Shown here piece by piece: positions 33,493-41,901 of a DNA stretch of 45,763 bases (position 1 is its first letter; each line of letters opens with the position of its first letter). Under the pieces are notes generated by a model. The model was not told the origin of the DNA. It searched no databases and saw nothing but the letters and a program-made list of their open reading frames with translations. Origin of the DNA: CALNBC01 sp050945915 (GTDB lineage Bacteria; Bacillota; Clostridia; Christensenellales; CALWSW01); the NCBI GenBank assembly GCA_050945915.1, contig JBMNTV010000009.1:1-45763 (forward strand). The letters are read 5' to 3'. Made by a program: the position numbers and the translations under genes.

Positions 33493-35416
33493 GAATAAAG
33501 GTTCAAAAATTCCCGGCGGAGCGGGCGCAAGGAAGAACAGGGTCAAGCCGCAGACCGTAAAAAGGCTGCTGGCTTATTTGAAGGATTATAAGCTCAAGTT
33601 CCCCCTGGTGCTTGTCAGCATTTTGGTCAGCTCTGTGGTGGGGGTCGTCGCCTCCCTGTTTTTGCAGACGTTGATCGACGATTATATCGCGCCGCTTTTG
33701 CTGATGGCGGTACCCGATTATTCCGGCCTTGTGCGCATTCTTTTGATCATGGCGGGGGTGTATTCCATCGGCGTCATGGCCACGCTGGTCTATAACCGCA
33801 CGATGATGATCATCGCCGAGGGCATCATGAAACGGATTCGCGACGATATGTTTGCCCATATGCAGACGCTGCCCATCCGGTATTTTGACACGCACCATCA
33901 CGGCGACGTGATGAGCTATTACACCAACGATACGGACACCCTGCGGCAGATGCTCGCCCAGGGTATTCCCCAGGTGTTTTCTTCTCTGCTCACCATCGTG
34001 GCGGTGTTCGGGGCGATGCTGTATCTCAGCCTGTGGCTGACGCTTTTTGTGGCGGCTTTTGCGCTGGTGGCCTCCCAGTTGGTCAGGCGCATCGCGGGGA
34101 AGAGCAGGAAGCATTTCGTCAAACAGCAGAAGGCCATCGCCGACCTCAACGGATATGTCGAGGAGATGATCAACGGCCAGAAGGTCATCAAGGTGTTTTG
34201 CCACGAGGAAGAGGTCAAGCGCGCCTTTGACGAAAAAAACGAAACCCTTTGCGAAAACACCACCGCAGCAAACAAGTACGCCATCATCCTGATGCCCATC
34301 ATGAACAACCTGGGCTTCGCGCTGTATGTGCTTTTGGCCATCGTCGGGGGATTCATGGCGGTAAAGGGCATGGGCAATGTGGGGTTTTCCGGCATTGGCG
34401 TGGTTTCTGTGGGCATGATCGTCTCCTTCCTGCAGCTTTCCAGAAGCCTGATCGGCCCGCTTTCCCAGGTATCCCAGCAGATCAACCACATCATCATGGC
34501 CATGGCGGGCGCAGAGCGGATTTTTGAACTGCTGGACGAGGAAAGCGAACATGACGAGGGATACGTCACCCTGGTCAACGCAAAATACGGCGAAAATGGA
34601 GAGATCGTCGAAACGACGGAGCACACCGGCATGTGGGCGTGGAAACACCCCCACAAGGACGGCAGCGTCACCTATACAAAGCTGACGGGAGACGTCAAAA
34701 TGGCGGGGGTGGACTTTAGTTATACCGAGGGGAAACCCGTCCTGCACGATATTACCCTGTACGCCGAACCCGGGCAGAAGGTGGCGTTCGTGGGCGCTAC
34801 CGGCGCGGGAAAGACGACGATCACCAACCTGATCAACCGCTTCTACGATATCGCGGACGGCAAAATCCGTTACGACGGCATCAATATCAACAAGATCAAA
34901 AAGAGCGACCTTCGACGGAGCCTGGGCGTGGTGCTGCAGGACGTCAGCCTGTTCACCGGCACGGTGATGGAAAACATCCGCTACGGCAGGCTGGACGCCA
35001 CGGACGAGGAATGCATCGAAGCGGCGAAACTCGCAAATGCGGACGCCTTCATCCGGATGCTTCCGCAGGGGTACGATACCGTGATCACCGGCGACGGAAG
35101 CGGGCTTTCCCAAGGGCAGAGGCAGCTGATCTCCATCGCCCGGGCGGCGGTGGCGGATCCGCCGGTGATGATCCTGGACGAGGCGACCTCCTCCATCGAC
35201 ACCAGGACGGAGGCCATCGTGCAAAAGGGCATGGACAGGCTGATGGAGGGACGGACGGTGTTCGTGATCGCCCACAGGCTTTCGACGGTCAAGAACGCGG
35301 ACGTCATCATGGTGCTGGACCACGGCCGCATCATCGAGCGCGGCAGCCACGAAAAGCTGATCGCCGAGAAGGGAAGGTATTACCAGCTTTACACCGGGGT
35401 ATTCGAACTGGAGTGA
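33485..35416 (+). CDS. ABC exporter half-transporter, catalytic subunit
   Basis: A 643-residue partner of the preceding protein. Six membrane helices (about 30-340) precede an insertion of about 50 residues before the nucleotide-binding domain, including ETTEHTGMWAWKHPHKDG. The ATPase has Walker A GATGAGKTT, a modified signature GLSQGQRQ, Walker B VMILDEATSSID with the catalytic Glu, and H-loop IAHRLST. The canonical Walker B and H-loop complement those missing in the first subunit, while its altered signature would face the degenerate site. Start ATG 33485 follows a GAGGGGAGG region. Confidence 0.92.
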   Translation: MTENKGSKIPGGAGARKNRVKPQTVKRLLAYLKDYKLKFPLVLVSILVSSVVGVVASLFLQTLIDDYIAPLLLMAVPDYSGLVRILLIMAGVYSIGVMATLVYNRTMMIIAEGIMKRIRDDMFAHMQTLPIRYFDTHHHGDVMSYYTNDTDTLRQMLAQGIPQVFSSLLTIVAVFGAMLYLSLWLTLFVAAFALVASQLVRRIAGKSRKHFVKQQKAIADLNGYVEEMINGQKVIKVFCHEEEVKRAFDEKNETLCENTTAANKYAIILMPIMNNLGFALYVLLAIVGGFMAVKGMGNVGFSGIGVVSVGMIVSFLQLSRSLIGPLSQVSQQINHIIMAMAGAERIFELLDEESEHDEGYVTLVNAKYGENGEIVETTEHTGMWAWKHPHKDGSVTYTKLTGDVKMAGVDFSYTEGKPVLHDITLYAEPGQKVAFVGATGAGKTTITNLINRFYDIADGKIRYDGININKIKKSDLRRSLGVVLQDVSLFTGTVMENIRYGRLDATDEECIEAAKLANADAFIRMLPQGYDTVITGDGSGLSQGQRQLISIARAAVADPPVMILDEATSSIDTRTEAIVQKGMDRLMEGRTVFVIAHRLSTVKNADVIMVLDHGRIIERGSHEKLIAEKGRYYQLYTGVFELE

Positions 35417-35652
35417 GTAGGAATCCTTGAGGGATGGTTGAAACGGTCCGATGCAAGTTTTGAAGATTTGCACGGACGACAGCATCAAAGCGTTTGCATG
35501 CCCTTGCGCAAGGAACGCTCTGTACACAACGGCGTTTTGGAGCATGGGTCACTTGGGAAACAGGCAAAAACGGCATGCCCTGCCAGAAGATGGATGCGCA
35601 CAAATGGCAGGGCGCGCCGGCTTCCCAACAGTATAAAATCGCGCCGCATTAC

Positions 35653-35682
35653 TTGACAGAACAGCGGTCAAATTGCTATACT
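35653..35682 (+). promoter_or_regulatory. Promoter of the tRNA-Ser pair
   Basis: TTGACA at 35653-35658 and TATACT at 35677-35682 with an 18-bp spacer, ending about 20 bp before the first tRNA. The upstream gap (35417-35652) has no gene; it contains a 9-bp inverted repeat, GCCCTGCCA at 35577-35585 with TGGCAGGGC at 35605-35613. Confidence 0.75.
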
Positions 35683-35702
35683 ATACAGGTGCCTGATCAT
35701 CT

Positions 35703-35791
35703 GGAGAGCTGTCCGAGTGGTTTATGGAGCCGGTCTTGAAAACCGGTGATGCCGCAAGGCACCGGGGGTTCGAATCCCTCGCTCTCCGCCA
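35703..35791 (+). tRNA. tRNA-Ser (anticodon UGA)
   Basis: Acceptor arms GGAGAGC and GCTCTCC, D-arm TCCGAGTGG, anticodon loop CTTGAAA with anticodon TGA, a long variable arm typical of serine tRNAs, T-loop GGTTCGAATCC, and an encoded CCA. Confidence 0.95.
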
Positions 35792-35805
35792 TTCAACTAT
35801 TGTTT

Positions 35806-35897
35806 GGAGAAGTACCCAAGAGGCCGAAGGGGCTCCCCTGCTAAGGGAGTAGTGTGTGTGAAACGCAGCGAGGGTTCAAATCCCTCCTTCTCCGCCA
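35806..35897 (+). tRNA. tRNA-Ser (anticodon GCU)
   Basis: Acceptor arms GGAGAAG and CTTCTCC, anticodon loop CTGCTAA with anticodon GCT, long variable arm, T-loop GGTTCAAATCC, encoded CCA. It is 14 bp after the first tRNA. Its 3' end from 35873 is repeated at 39750 and acted as the attachment site of an integrated element. Confidence 0.95.
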
Positions 35898-35975
35898 AAG
35901 CTCGTAGAAGCTAGATTCTACGAGCTTTTTTCTTGTTTGACGGCAAACTCCAGTGGCTTGGGAAAATGCCCGAAA
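35873..35975 (+). repeat. Left direct repeat (attL-like), tRNA-Ser 3' end plus terminator
   Basis: 103 bp identical to 39750-39851 except for one T in a homopolymer run (six versus five). It covers the T-arm and acceptor end of tRNA-Ser(GCU), the terminator hairpin and a further 45 bp or so. Confidence 0.9.
35898..35931 (+). terminator. Terminator of the tRNA-Ser operon
   Basis: Twelve-base perfect stem (AAGCTCGTAGAA at 35898-35909, TTCTACGAGCTT at 35916-35927) and a T run. A second copy lies in the right repeat. Confidence 0.9.
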
Positions 35976-36018
35976 TATATTATAAACTAAACAATAAGAG
36001 CTTCTCCGGTATACTTTT

Positions 36019-37903
36019 TCAGTTTGATAATGCCGGACATATAGCCAAGAAAATCATCTCATCGGCAATAGATTGTGTGCTTAATTCTGCTGAAATTATT
36101 TTTCCTGATTCAAATAACTTTTTAGGACGGAAGAAGCCCGCTTCAAGCCAGGATTATTTTTTAACATCCCATCTTCTAATATGCAAAAGGTCCACATTTC
36201 AGAATCGAAAGATTTCCATCGCGGTTTACTCGCCCTGCTGTTTGCAATAATGACACAAGCGATCCTAGTTCACGGAATCCACTTTTAAAGGATAAATTTA
36301 CACCTGCTTCGACACAAGAAGTTGCAACGAATGTCCAATCACCATCCTCTTTATCTTTTAAGCGACTTATTACTCGTTTAAGTATGGTTTCTCTATCCCT
36401 TGCTGTTAACGCGGTAGATAAGTGTTCAACGTATATTCTACCGAAGTGTGTGGCAATATAGTCTGCTAATACAGCGGCGCTTTGAACTGTATTCATAATA
36501 ATCAGTCGTGGGCCTGGAAACTGCGTAATCCAATTTGCAAGCTCTGCTGTGCTCTTAGTATTTAAATCATGACGATAAGATATCCCACTATTTTCATAAA
36601 CTGAAAGTCGACTACGGAGATTATCATCAACGATTTCCGGAACATGAATGGAGTGATTGCTACCAGTTATTTCTGGAATAGTCCAAAAACGATTTAATGA
36701 TCCAGATGCCAGCACCCAGTAGCAACTCCACTCTGATGCATAGATTTTAATCCATTGCCACGCAAGCGGTAAAAGGCTGGCAGGTAAAGCGGCGTGGGAT
36801 TCATCTATAAAAATTGCGCTGCCGGGCAATTCATGTAAATGCCTTAAAGTCGCTGTTGAGTTGGATGCAAGAGTTTCAAAAAACGCAACAGCGATTGTAA
36901 CGATAATCGGCGCTCGCCAAAGTGCGGTTAAATGCCGAGCCTCTTCGCTTTCAAAATCCGCGCGATGGTGTATTTCAGCTACTACATCACTAGAGTATTC
37001 ACCAGGTAAAGTCAGGGCATCTCGATATATATCTACTGATTGCTTAATGATATTAGTAAATGGCAGAACTACAAAAATTCGGCGCAATTCTCGCTTTTCT
37101 GCTTGTGCAAGCAAATGAGCCATAATCGCTGTGGTTTTGCCGGAACCAACAGGGCTATCACAAGAACTTATATTTGAATCAATTTTTGCATCACGACACA
37201 CGTGATACATCTCATTTCTCAGTGAGTTTCGTGCATCGTCTGCTGCATGTTGCTTTAAACCCTCAACATATTTGTCTAATTGGGAAAGTCGTTCAGCTGC
37301 TCGTAGGGGGATCTCATTTTCATCTTTTGGGTACTTTCTATAATTAATGGCAGTGTCTGTGTGGTCGGCATCCACAACACATGATAGGACCATTCGAAAG
37401 AAAACAGAACGGTCGCTTCTTATATCTTCGCTTTCGTATTCAAAATTGATAGCAACAAGACTGTTGTGAATTCTTTCCAGAAATAACAACTCTGAATCAA
37501 TCGTTAAAGCAACAGAGGGGTCTCTAAATATCATTTCCCCTTTATTCATTTCAGTTGAAAAATCGGGAAATCCAATATGATGAGCCAGAATAGCAGCGGT
37601 AGCAATAGTAGATAAGTGTTGTTCATTTAATAAATACGCAACACCCGGATCAACATGATTGATTGGCAAAGATTTTGATTGTTCCTGCCCTGATAGTACC
37701 TTTTGATTGTCCTTGCATAATTTTCCAAGGTCGTGAAAGGCGGCGGCTTTTTCAACGGCTTGAGAAAACAGCAATTTATCTTTATTAATATAGCGACTGA
37801 TTGTTTTTACATGTTTGTGTGCGAGTGATATTACATTATTAATATGTGTAGAATATTCTTGTGCAGGAATATCCCCTTTTTTGCTATGTGCATAGTAAAT
37901 CAT
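36019..37903 (-). pseudogene. cas3: CRISPR-associated helicase-nuclease Cas3, frameshifted
   Basis: Type I CRISPR effector helicase with an N-terminal HD nuclease (FHDLGK, His57-Asp58), Walker A SPVGSGKTTAI (about 250-260), DESH box in FIDESHAALP (367-370) and motif VI QTAGRVNRDG. The frame stops at 36176, just after motif VI. Sequence beyond reads as further Cas3 in other frames: DSEMWTFCILEDGMLKNNPG, then after a second shift IISAELSTQSIADEM. Both shifts fall in A runs on the coding strand (plus positions 36213-36215 and 36099-36103), each consistent with loss of one A. The start ATG 37903 overlaps the cas7 stop (ATGA). Either decay or assembly error is possible. Confidence 0.85.
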
Positions 37904-38379
37904 AATAACATTAAGTCTGTAACTGAACTGACCTTTTTCATCAAGTCTTCCGGCAGAACAGTCCTGTCTTCATAATCAGCCCAACTTGTAGAAGGATCGG
38001 CTTCATTTGCAATGCGTTTTGGTGTCAATGCATCTAAAAGCATATAATCCGGGCAACTGCCAAGTGCATTTAAATGTTCAATATACCAGGCATGACGTAT
38101 GCGCACATCGCTACGAATAGCGGAGCGATTTAAATCATACGCTTTCGGAATAAGTAGTTTCATCATTTCTATGTCTTCTGCAGTGCAACCTGTCTTTGCT
38201 GCAAAATTCGGATTTACAAAAAATGGCATACAGTATACCCCATGCTCGACAAATCTAAATGCCAACGGCGCCATCCCTGCGATTTTTCCTTCCTGTACGC
38301 CGGCTTTATTCGTGTTAGTATGGCGAACAATGCTAACAGGTGAGATGGAAACACCAACACCAAATTGTACAACACCAGT
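37900..38379 (-). pseudogene. cas7: Cas7-family CRISPR backbone protein, C-terminal fragment
   Basis: The frame is open from about 38379 and reads as the second half of a type I Cas7 (Csh2-like): VVQFGVGVSISPVSIVRHTN, MPFFVNPNFAAKTG, IPKAYDLNRSAIR, IRHAWYIEHLNALGSCPDY and LLDALTPKR. An internal ATG at 38274 would give 124 residues. The N-terminal half, normally well over 100 residues, is absent; homology ends abruptly near 38380, where an opposite-strand gene begins. The stop overlaps cas3, so the native order was cas7-cas3. The subtype is not settled. No cas1, cas2, cas5, cas8 or repeat array is seen. Confidence 0.75.
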
Positions 38380-38383
38380 TTTA

Positions 38384-39088
38384 ATGAACGATGACGATAT
38401 AGAGGCTCTGATGGATGATTATTTTATAAACTTTGAGGAGATCTTGCGAGCGTTTTATCGGAAGGGCCTTTTGTTAGATGAACTGCTGAATCTATACGAA
38501 CTTGGATATCTTGTTATAGACCGTTTACCAGAAAATCGCGGGGGCTATCAGTTTCCAGAGGATCCTGTTAAAAACATCATTTTATTGAGAGAACGTGTCA
38601 GAAAGGATTGGGAGAATCCGGTCAAGGTGATATCGGTGCCAGAAACACGATATGTAAAAAAGGGGCAGAAAAATGGAGAAATCTTTGAACTTAGGGTCCG
38701 GGATGCTCGAGAAGGTGTTTTAAGGACTTATACTCCACATGGCGAGTATAAGATATGTTTCTGCCAAATGTGCCTTGAGGTCAAACATCATAAAATGATA
38801 GAAGTAAACAACATTTTGAAGGAGCCGAAGTATTACTTTCCACAATTGAGGCTATCTCTATGCCTAGACAGCAAACTATTTGAAGAGTTTAGATACAATT
38901 CTGCTATTGGAAGAGCTTTTATCAATGAGATCATGTGCACTCATGTTGGAAGTCAAGGGCTTGTTAAGATAAGTATCGGCGATAAGAGTATAACCTTTAC
39001 CGGCATGCATCTTGCTGAATTCCAAGAAATACTTAAAAGAATGACGACGGACAAGAGAAGCAGTTTGCCGCTTGAAACAGGCAACTGA
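38384..39088 (+). CDS. Hypothetical protein, probably truncated C-terminal part of a putative defence protein
   Basis: A 234-residue frame starting at the point where cas7 homology ends. The N-terminal part is acidic and helical (DDDIEALMDDYFINFEEIL). The middle has VKVISVPETRYVKKG and a degenerate HNH-like patch FCQMCLEVKHHKMIEVNNIL. This resembles the tail of large ATPase-type proteins with DUF3883/HNH ends, but I hold that loosely. No ribosome binding site lies before ATG 38384; an in-frame ATG at 38345 has only AGG and runs antisense to cas7. A very strong terminator follows. I read it as the surviving 3' part of a longer gene. Confidence 0.5.
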   Translation: MNDDDIEALMDDYFINFEEILRAFYRKGLLLDELLNLYELGYLVIDRLPENRGGYQFPEDPVKNIILLRERVRKDWENPVKVISVPETRYVKKGQKNGEIFELRVRDAREGVLRTYTPHGEYKICFCQMCLEVKHHKMIEVNNILKEPKYYFPQLRLSLCLDSKLFEEFRYNSAIGRAFINEIMCTHVGSQGLVKISIGDKSITFTGMHLAEFQEILKRMTTDKRSSLPLETGN

Positions 39089-39113
39089 GGACATAACATA
39101 ATGTGGGTAGTAG

Positions 39114-39144
39114 AAACCCTGAAACCAACCGGTTTCAGGGTTTT
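39114..39144 (+). terminator. Terminator after the truncated gene
   Basis: Thirteen-base perfect stem (39114-39126 with 39131-39143, loop AACC) ending in T residues, 25 bp after the stop codon. Confidence 0.85.
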
Positions 39145-39715
39145 CAATGCTTCAGCGAAACTACTGGGCGCAGGTCGCCGGCGGTGCCGTTAATATTCTT
39201 TGCATATATCCGCAATGATGTATTTGGCGAGACTCGTACGCATGTTCCCACATTAACCAGAACCCCGAATCCGCAGTTGATAACGCTCTCTGCAGCGGCG
39301 AGGACGTTGGCTGTTAGCATACCTAGCGTTGGCGGGCAGTCGAGAAGTATAAAGCCGTAGCACTCCTTTATGGGCTTCAAGGCGCACTTCAGCACCGTCT
39401 CTCGGGAGTACGTCGCATGGGTCTGGAGGTCGGTTTCCGACCAATGTTGGCCGGAAGGAAATCCAGATTTTCACTGTGATGCATCATCACGCCATCGGTA
39501 AAGGCTGCGCCAATGAGCGCCGCCTCCAATCGTCTCATCCCAACTGTCCGGCTGAATACACCCTAGTCCATGAGTCATGCTCGCCTGCGGGTCCATATCG
39601 ACGAGGAGGAGTTTGAGCCCTTGAGAAGCGAGCGCCGCACCAAATTAATCGTGCCCCTGGTCTTGCCAACACCGCCTTTTTGGTTGACGATGGCGATGAT
39701 TTTCGCGTTTTGCAT
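39144..39715 (-). pseudogene. parA: ParA/Soj-type partition ATPase, multiply frameshifted
   Basis: The start is clear: GGAGGAAAACC before ATG 39715, then MQNAKIIAIVNQKGGVGKT with the deviant Walker A. The frame breaks at 39640-39641 (loss of one G would explain it) and continues in another frame as LASQGLKLLLVDMDPQASM (Walker A-prime Asp). Later pieces read DGVMMHHSENLDFLPANIG and, in the frame open up to 39395, YGFILLDCPPTLGMLTANVL (Walker B). The C-terminal third is missing. At least three frame changes are needed, so the gene is dead. Its upstream region runs straight into the right direct repeat, as expected for a plasmid-like element circularised at the att site. Confidence 0.82.
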
Positions 39716-39749
39716 GGTTTTCCTCCTTTTCAAAGCGAAAAGCGGAGAA

Positions 39750-39851
39750 GGTTCAAATCCCTCCTTCTCCGCCAAAGCTCGTAGAAGCTAGATTCTACGA
39801 GCTTTTTCTTGTTTGACGGCAAACTCCAGTGGCTTGGGAAAATGCCCGAAA
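39750..39851 (+). repeat. Right direct repeat (attR-like)
   Basis: 102 bp matching 35873-35975 apart from one missing T. It carries only the last part of tRNA-Ser(GCU), so no second tRNA is made, but it keeps the terminator hairpin. Confidence 0.9.
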
Positions 39852-39976
39852 ACTTAAGAAAAACAGACCTATTACATACACGGTTACATACATCACAAGT
39901 TGCGGTCGTATGGCGACATGAATGTAGTGATGGGGAATCACTCATTCTTTGGTTTTGACCTCTCCCCCATCCCTTC

Positions 39977-40357
39977 TTACTGAATAGGATTTACATAGAA
40001 TTCAGCAAAACACCCTTCACAACCGATCAAAATGGCCTGCCTGCCCCCGCCCTTTTCTTTTACGGCTTCGCTTACCTCAATACGCTCGATGAGTGCTGCT
40101 ACGGTTGCACGGGAGTTCCACCTGCCGTTCGATTTTGCTCAGCCCGTCTGAGAGGATGCTCTCAGATCTGTGATTTCTCGAAGCTGATCTGCAATCGCGG
40201 CAAGCTTGTGCTCCAGTGAGCGCTGGTCCTTTGTGCAGTCGTCCATCAGCCCCGGGATTTTGCCGTTGCACTTGTCCGCATACAGGCTTTTCAGGTTGAA
40301 CATGTTGATCTCCATACGATGCTTAAGTTCAAACTTTTGAGCTAGTAAAGCTTTTCG
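39977..40357 (-). pseudogene. Large serine recombinase, C-terminal remnant
   Basis: In one minus-strand frame the sequence reads as the C-terminal part of a serine recombinase: a coiled-coil stretch (EINMFNLKSLYADKCNGK, then SLEHKLAAIADQLREITDL) and the terminal TVAALIERIEVSEAVKEKG. An in-frame TGA at 40139-40141 interrupts it and the catalytic N-terminal domain is missing. It lies just outside the right direct repeat, so it belongs to another, older insertion at this tRNA. Confidence 0.6.
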
Positions 40358-40686
40358 TCTTCTCTTTCTGCTTTCGCTTGTGTGCCGGCGGAATCAAAAA
40401 CACGCCGTTCTCAAAGACTTCGACGTGTCCCTTCCTGACTTGAAAGTATAAGAAAAACGTTGGACACTTGATGGCGCGGCAGGCCATGCGTCTGGAATCC
40501 GTGAACCGGCGACGGATACATGTATCCTTGGCAGTGCCCCACGAAAGAGCCCGGACGCAGACTTTGGCGATCTGATGCAGGGCAGGGCCGAGCTGAAACG
40601 GCGGGAATGAAACGCTGCAAACCGCCTTTGACGGTGCGATTGTTCGACAGGATGCGGACAGGAGGTGGGGACAACCTGGGGAGGGA
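40358..40686. other. Region without a recognised gene
   Basis: About 330 bp between the recombinase remnant and the next promoter. A minus-strand frame covers part of it (with a lysine-rich end PPAHKRKQKEKTKSF), but it has no ribosome binding site and no recognisable domain. Confidence 0.5.
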
Positions 40687-40715
40687 TTGAAAAAAGAGGC
40701 GGACTGGCATATTAT
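40687..40715 (+). promoter_or_regulatory. Promoter of the serine hydrolase gene
   Basis: TTGAAA at 40687-40692 and TATTAT at 40710-40715 with a 17-bp spacer, about 65 bp before the start codon. Confidence 0.65.
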
Positions 40716-40781
40716 ATGTGTGGAAAGTGTATCGGGTTTTATCGGAAAATACACAGAGATGGTGCCAGGAGGTGCAAAAAT

Positions 40782-41741
40782 ATGTTTTCTTTACAGGGCT
40801 TTGTTGAAAGGACAAAGGAGCGCGGCATCAATATGGATGCGGTGATGGTCGTGCAGGAGGGCGTTGTGCTGGGCTTGCACCGATTCAGCGAGGATGTGAT
40901 CCACAACGTGTTTTCGGTGGCAAAAAGCTATACATCTACGGCGATCGGCATGGCGGTGGACGAAGGACTTCTGAAGCTTGAGGACAAGCCCTGCGATATG
41001 TTTGGAGAGTACATGCCCGAGGATGCGGATGAGCGCTGGCAGGAGGTCACCCTGTTCCATCTGCTCACCATGTCGACGGGCCACGGCAGTCCACATCTGA
41101 TGGTGAAGGACAGAAAGCGCCTGCGGGGCGAGACGGAGAATCCCGCCGACCCGGCGCAGCAGGCTGAATGGCTGCGATTTGCCTTTTCCAGAGAATGCCC
41201 TATGGTCTACGGCGTGGGCGAGAAGATGCGCTACGGAAACCTTGCTCCCTATGTGGCCGGACGGATGGTTGAAAAGGTGACTGGCTGTAATCTGCGGGAG
41301 TACCTGTATGAGAAACTCTGGAAGCCTTTGGGCGTGCAACTGCCCCGCTGGGACGCCGACCCTTCCGGCCATACCTTTGCCGCCAGCGATCTGTTCCTCG
41401 ATATTACGGACATGATCAAGCTGGGCGAGATCTATCTCGGCAAGGGCGAATACCGCGGCAGGCGGTATGTGTCCGAAAAATGGGTGGAGCAGGCTACGGG
41501 CAATTACATTCTCTCCAACCCCATCAATCCCGTGGGCAATGCGGTGGACGAGGAGCAGGGCTATGGCTTCTACTTCTGGCACAACACCCGCTCCGGCTAC
41601 CGGGCTTACGGCAGAGAGGGCCAGTTCATTATCGTGCTGCCCGAGGAAAAAGCCGTGGTCGCCACGCAGGCCATGAACTCCGACGTGCAGCCGATCATGG
41701 ACGCGATCTGGGAGGAGATCTATCCGCAGCTCAAGGGCTGA
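40782..41741 (+). CDS. Serine hydrolase of the beta-lactamase/PBP4 family (class C fold)
   Basis: A 319-residue protein with the nucleophile motif SVAK in FSVAKSYTSTAIGMAVDEG (about residues 48-51), a Tyr-containing second motif in EKMRYGNLAPYVAGRMVEK, and a C-terminal GYRAYGREGQFIIVLP strand in place of KTG. No signal peptide is seen, so it is probably a cytoplasmic esterase or D-amino-acid-type peptidase and not a resistance enzyme. ATG 40782 has AGGAGGTG upstream. It is convergent with the sugar kinase. Confidence 0.85.
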   Translation: MFSLQGFVERTKERGINMDAVMVVQEGVVLGLHRFSEDVIHNVFSVAKSYTSTAIGMAVDEGLLKLEDKPCDMFGEYMPEDADERWQEVTLFHLLTMSTGHGSPHLMVKDRKRLRGETENPADPAQQAEWLRFAFSRECPMVYGVGEKMRYGNLAPYVAGRMVEKVTGCNLREYLYEKLWKPLGVQLPRWDADPSGHTFAASDLFLDITDMIKLGEIYLGKGEYRGRRYVSEKWVEQATGNYILSNPINPVGNAVDEEQGYGFYFWHNTRSGYRAYGREGQFIIVLPEEKAVVATQAMNSDVQPIMDAIWEEIYPQLKG

Positions 41742-41786
41742 GGATAGCCCCCGTGTGGCGGACACTGGGACTTTGTCAGCCAAAAG

Positions 41787-41822
41787 AAAAGGGATGACTG
41801 CCTGGCAGTCATCCCCTTTTTA
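41787..41822. terminator. Bidirectional terminator between convergent genes
   Basis: GGGATGACTG (41791-41800) and CAGTCATCCC (41806-41815) with A and T runs outside the stem, serving both the hydrolase gene (plus) and the kinase gene (minus). Confidence 0.85.
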
Positions 41823-41901
41823 TGCAGATAACTCTGCGGCTGCTCCAAACACCGGGGGCAGGCCCGCGCTGCCGGAGCAGAAGTCGCGTACCGGACAACC
41901 G

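Larger units (their letters stand above)
35873..39851. mobile_element. Degraded integrative element at tRNA-Ser with CRISPR-cas remnants
   Basis: A region of about 4 kb flanked by the 103/102-bp direct repeat. It contains a frameshifted cas3, a cas7 fragment, a truncated-looking gene with an HNH-like tail, and a multiply frameshifted parA beside the right repeat. No intact integrase is inside; recombinase remnants lie just beyond the right repeat. The tRNA at the left stays complete, as expected after integrase-mediated insertion. Confidence 0.75.

Noticed and set aside
31723..35545. Very long minus-strand frames opposite the two ABC genes
   Set aside because: Shadows of GC-rich coding sequence; the plus-strand frames carry all ABC motifs.
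35873..39851. CRISPR repeat-spacer array near cas3/cas7
   Set aside because: Searched by eye on both strands around the cas remnants; no regularly spaced repeats are present.
39864..39945. HSCRHTTAT-like segment suggesting a tyrosine integrase C-terminus
   Set aside because: Only a short motif match; no preceding catalytic residues or upstream integrase sequence in any frame, so not annotated as a gene.
40782..41741. Serine hydrolase as a target beta-lactamase of the BlaI/BlaR1-like pair
   Set aside because: It is 24 kb away, has no signal peptide, lacks a KTG motif and has an ordinary promoter without the GTCTAT-N5-ATAGAC dyad.
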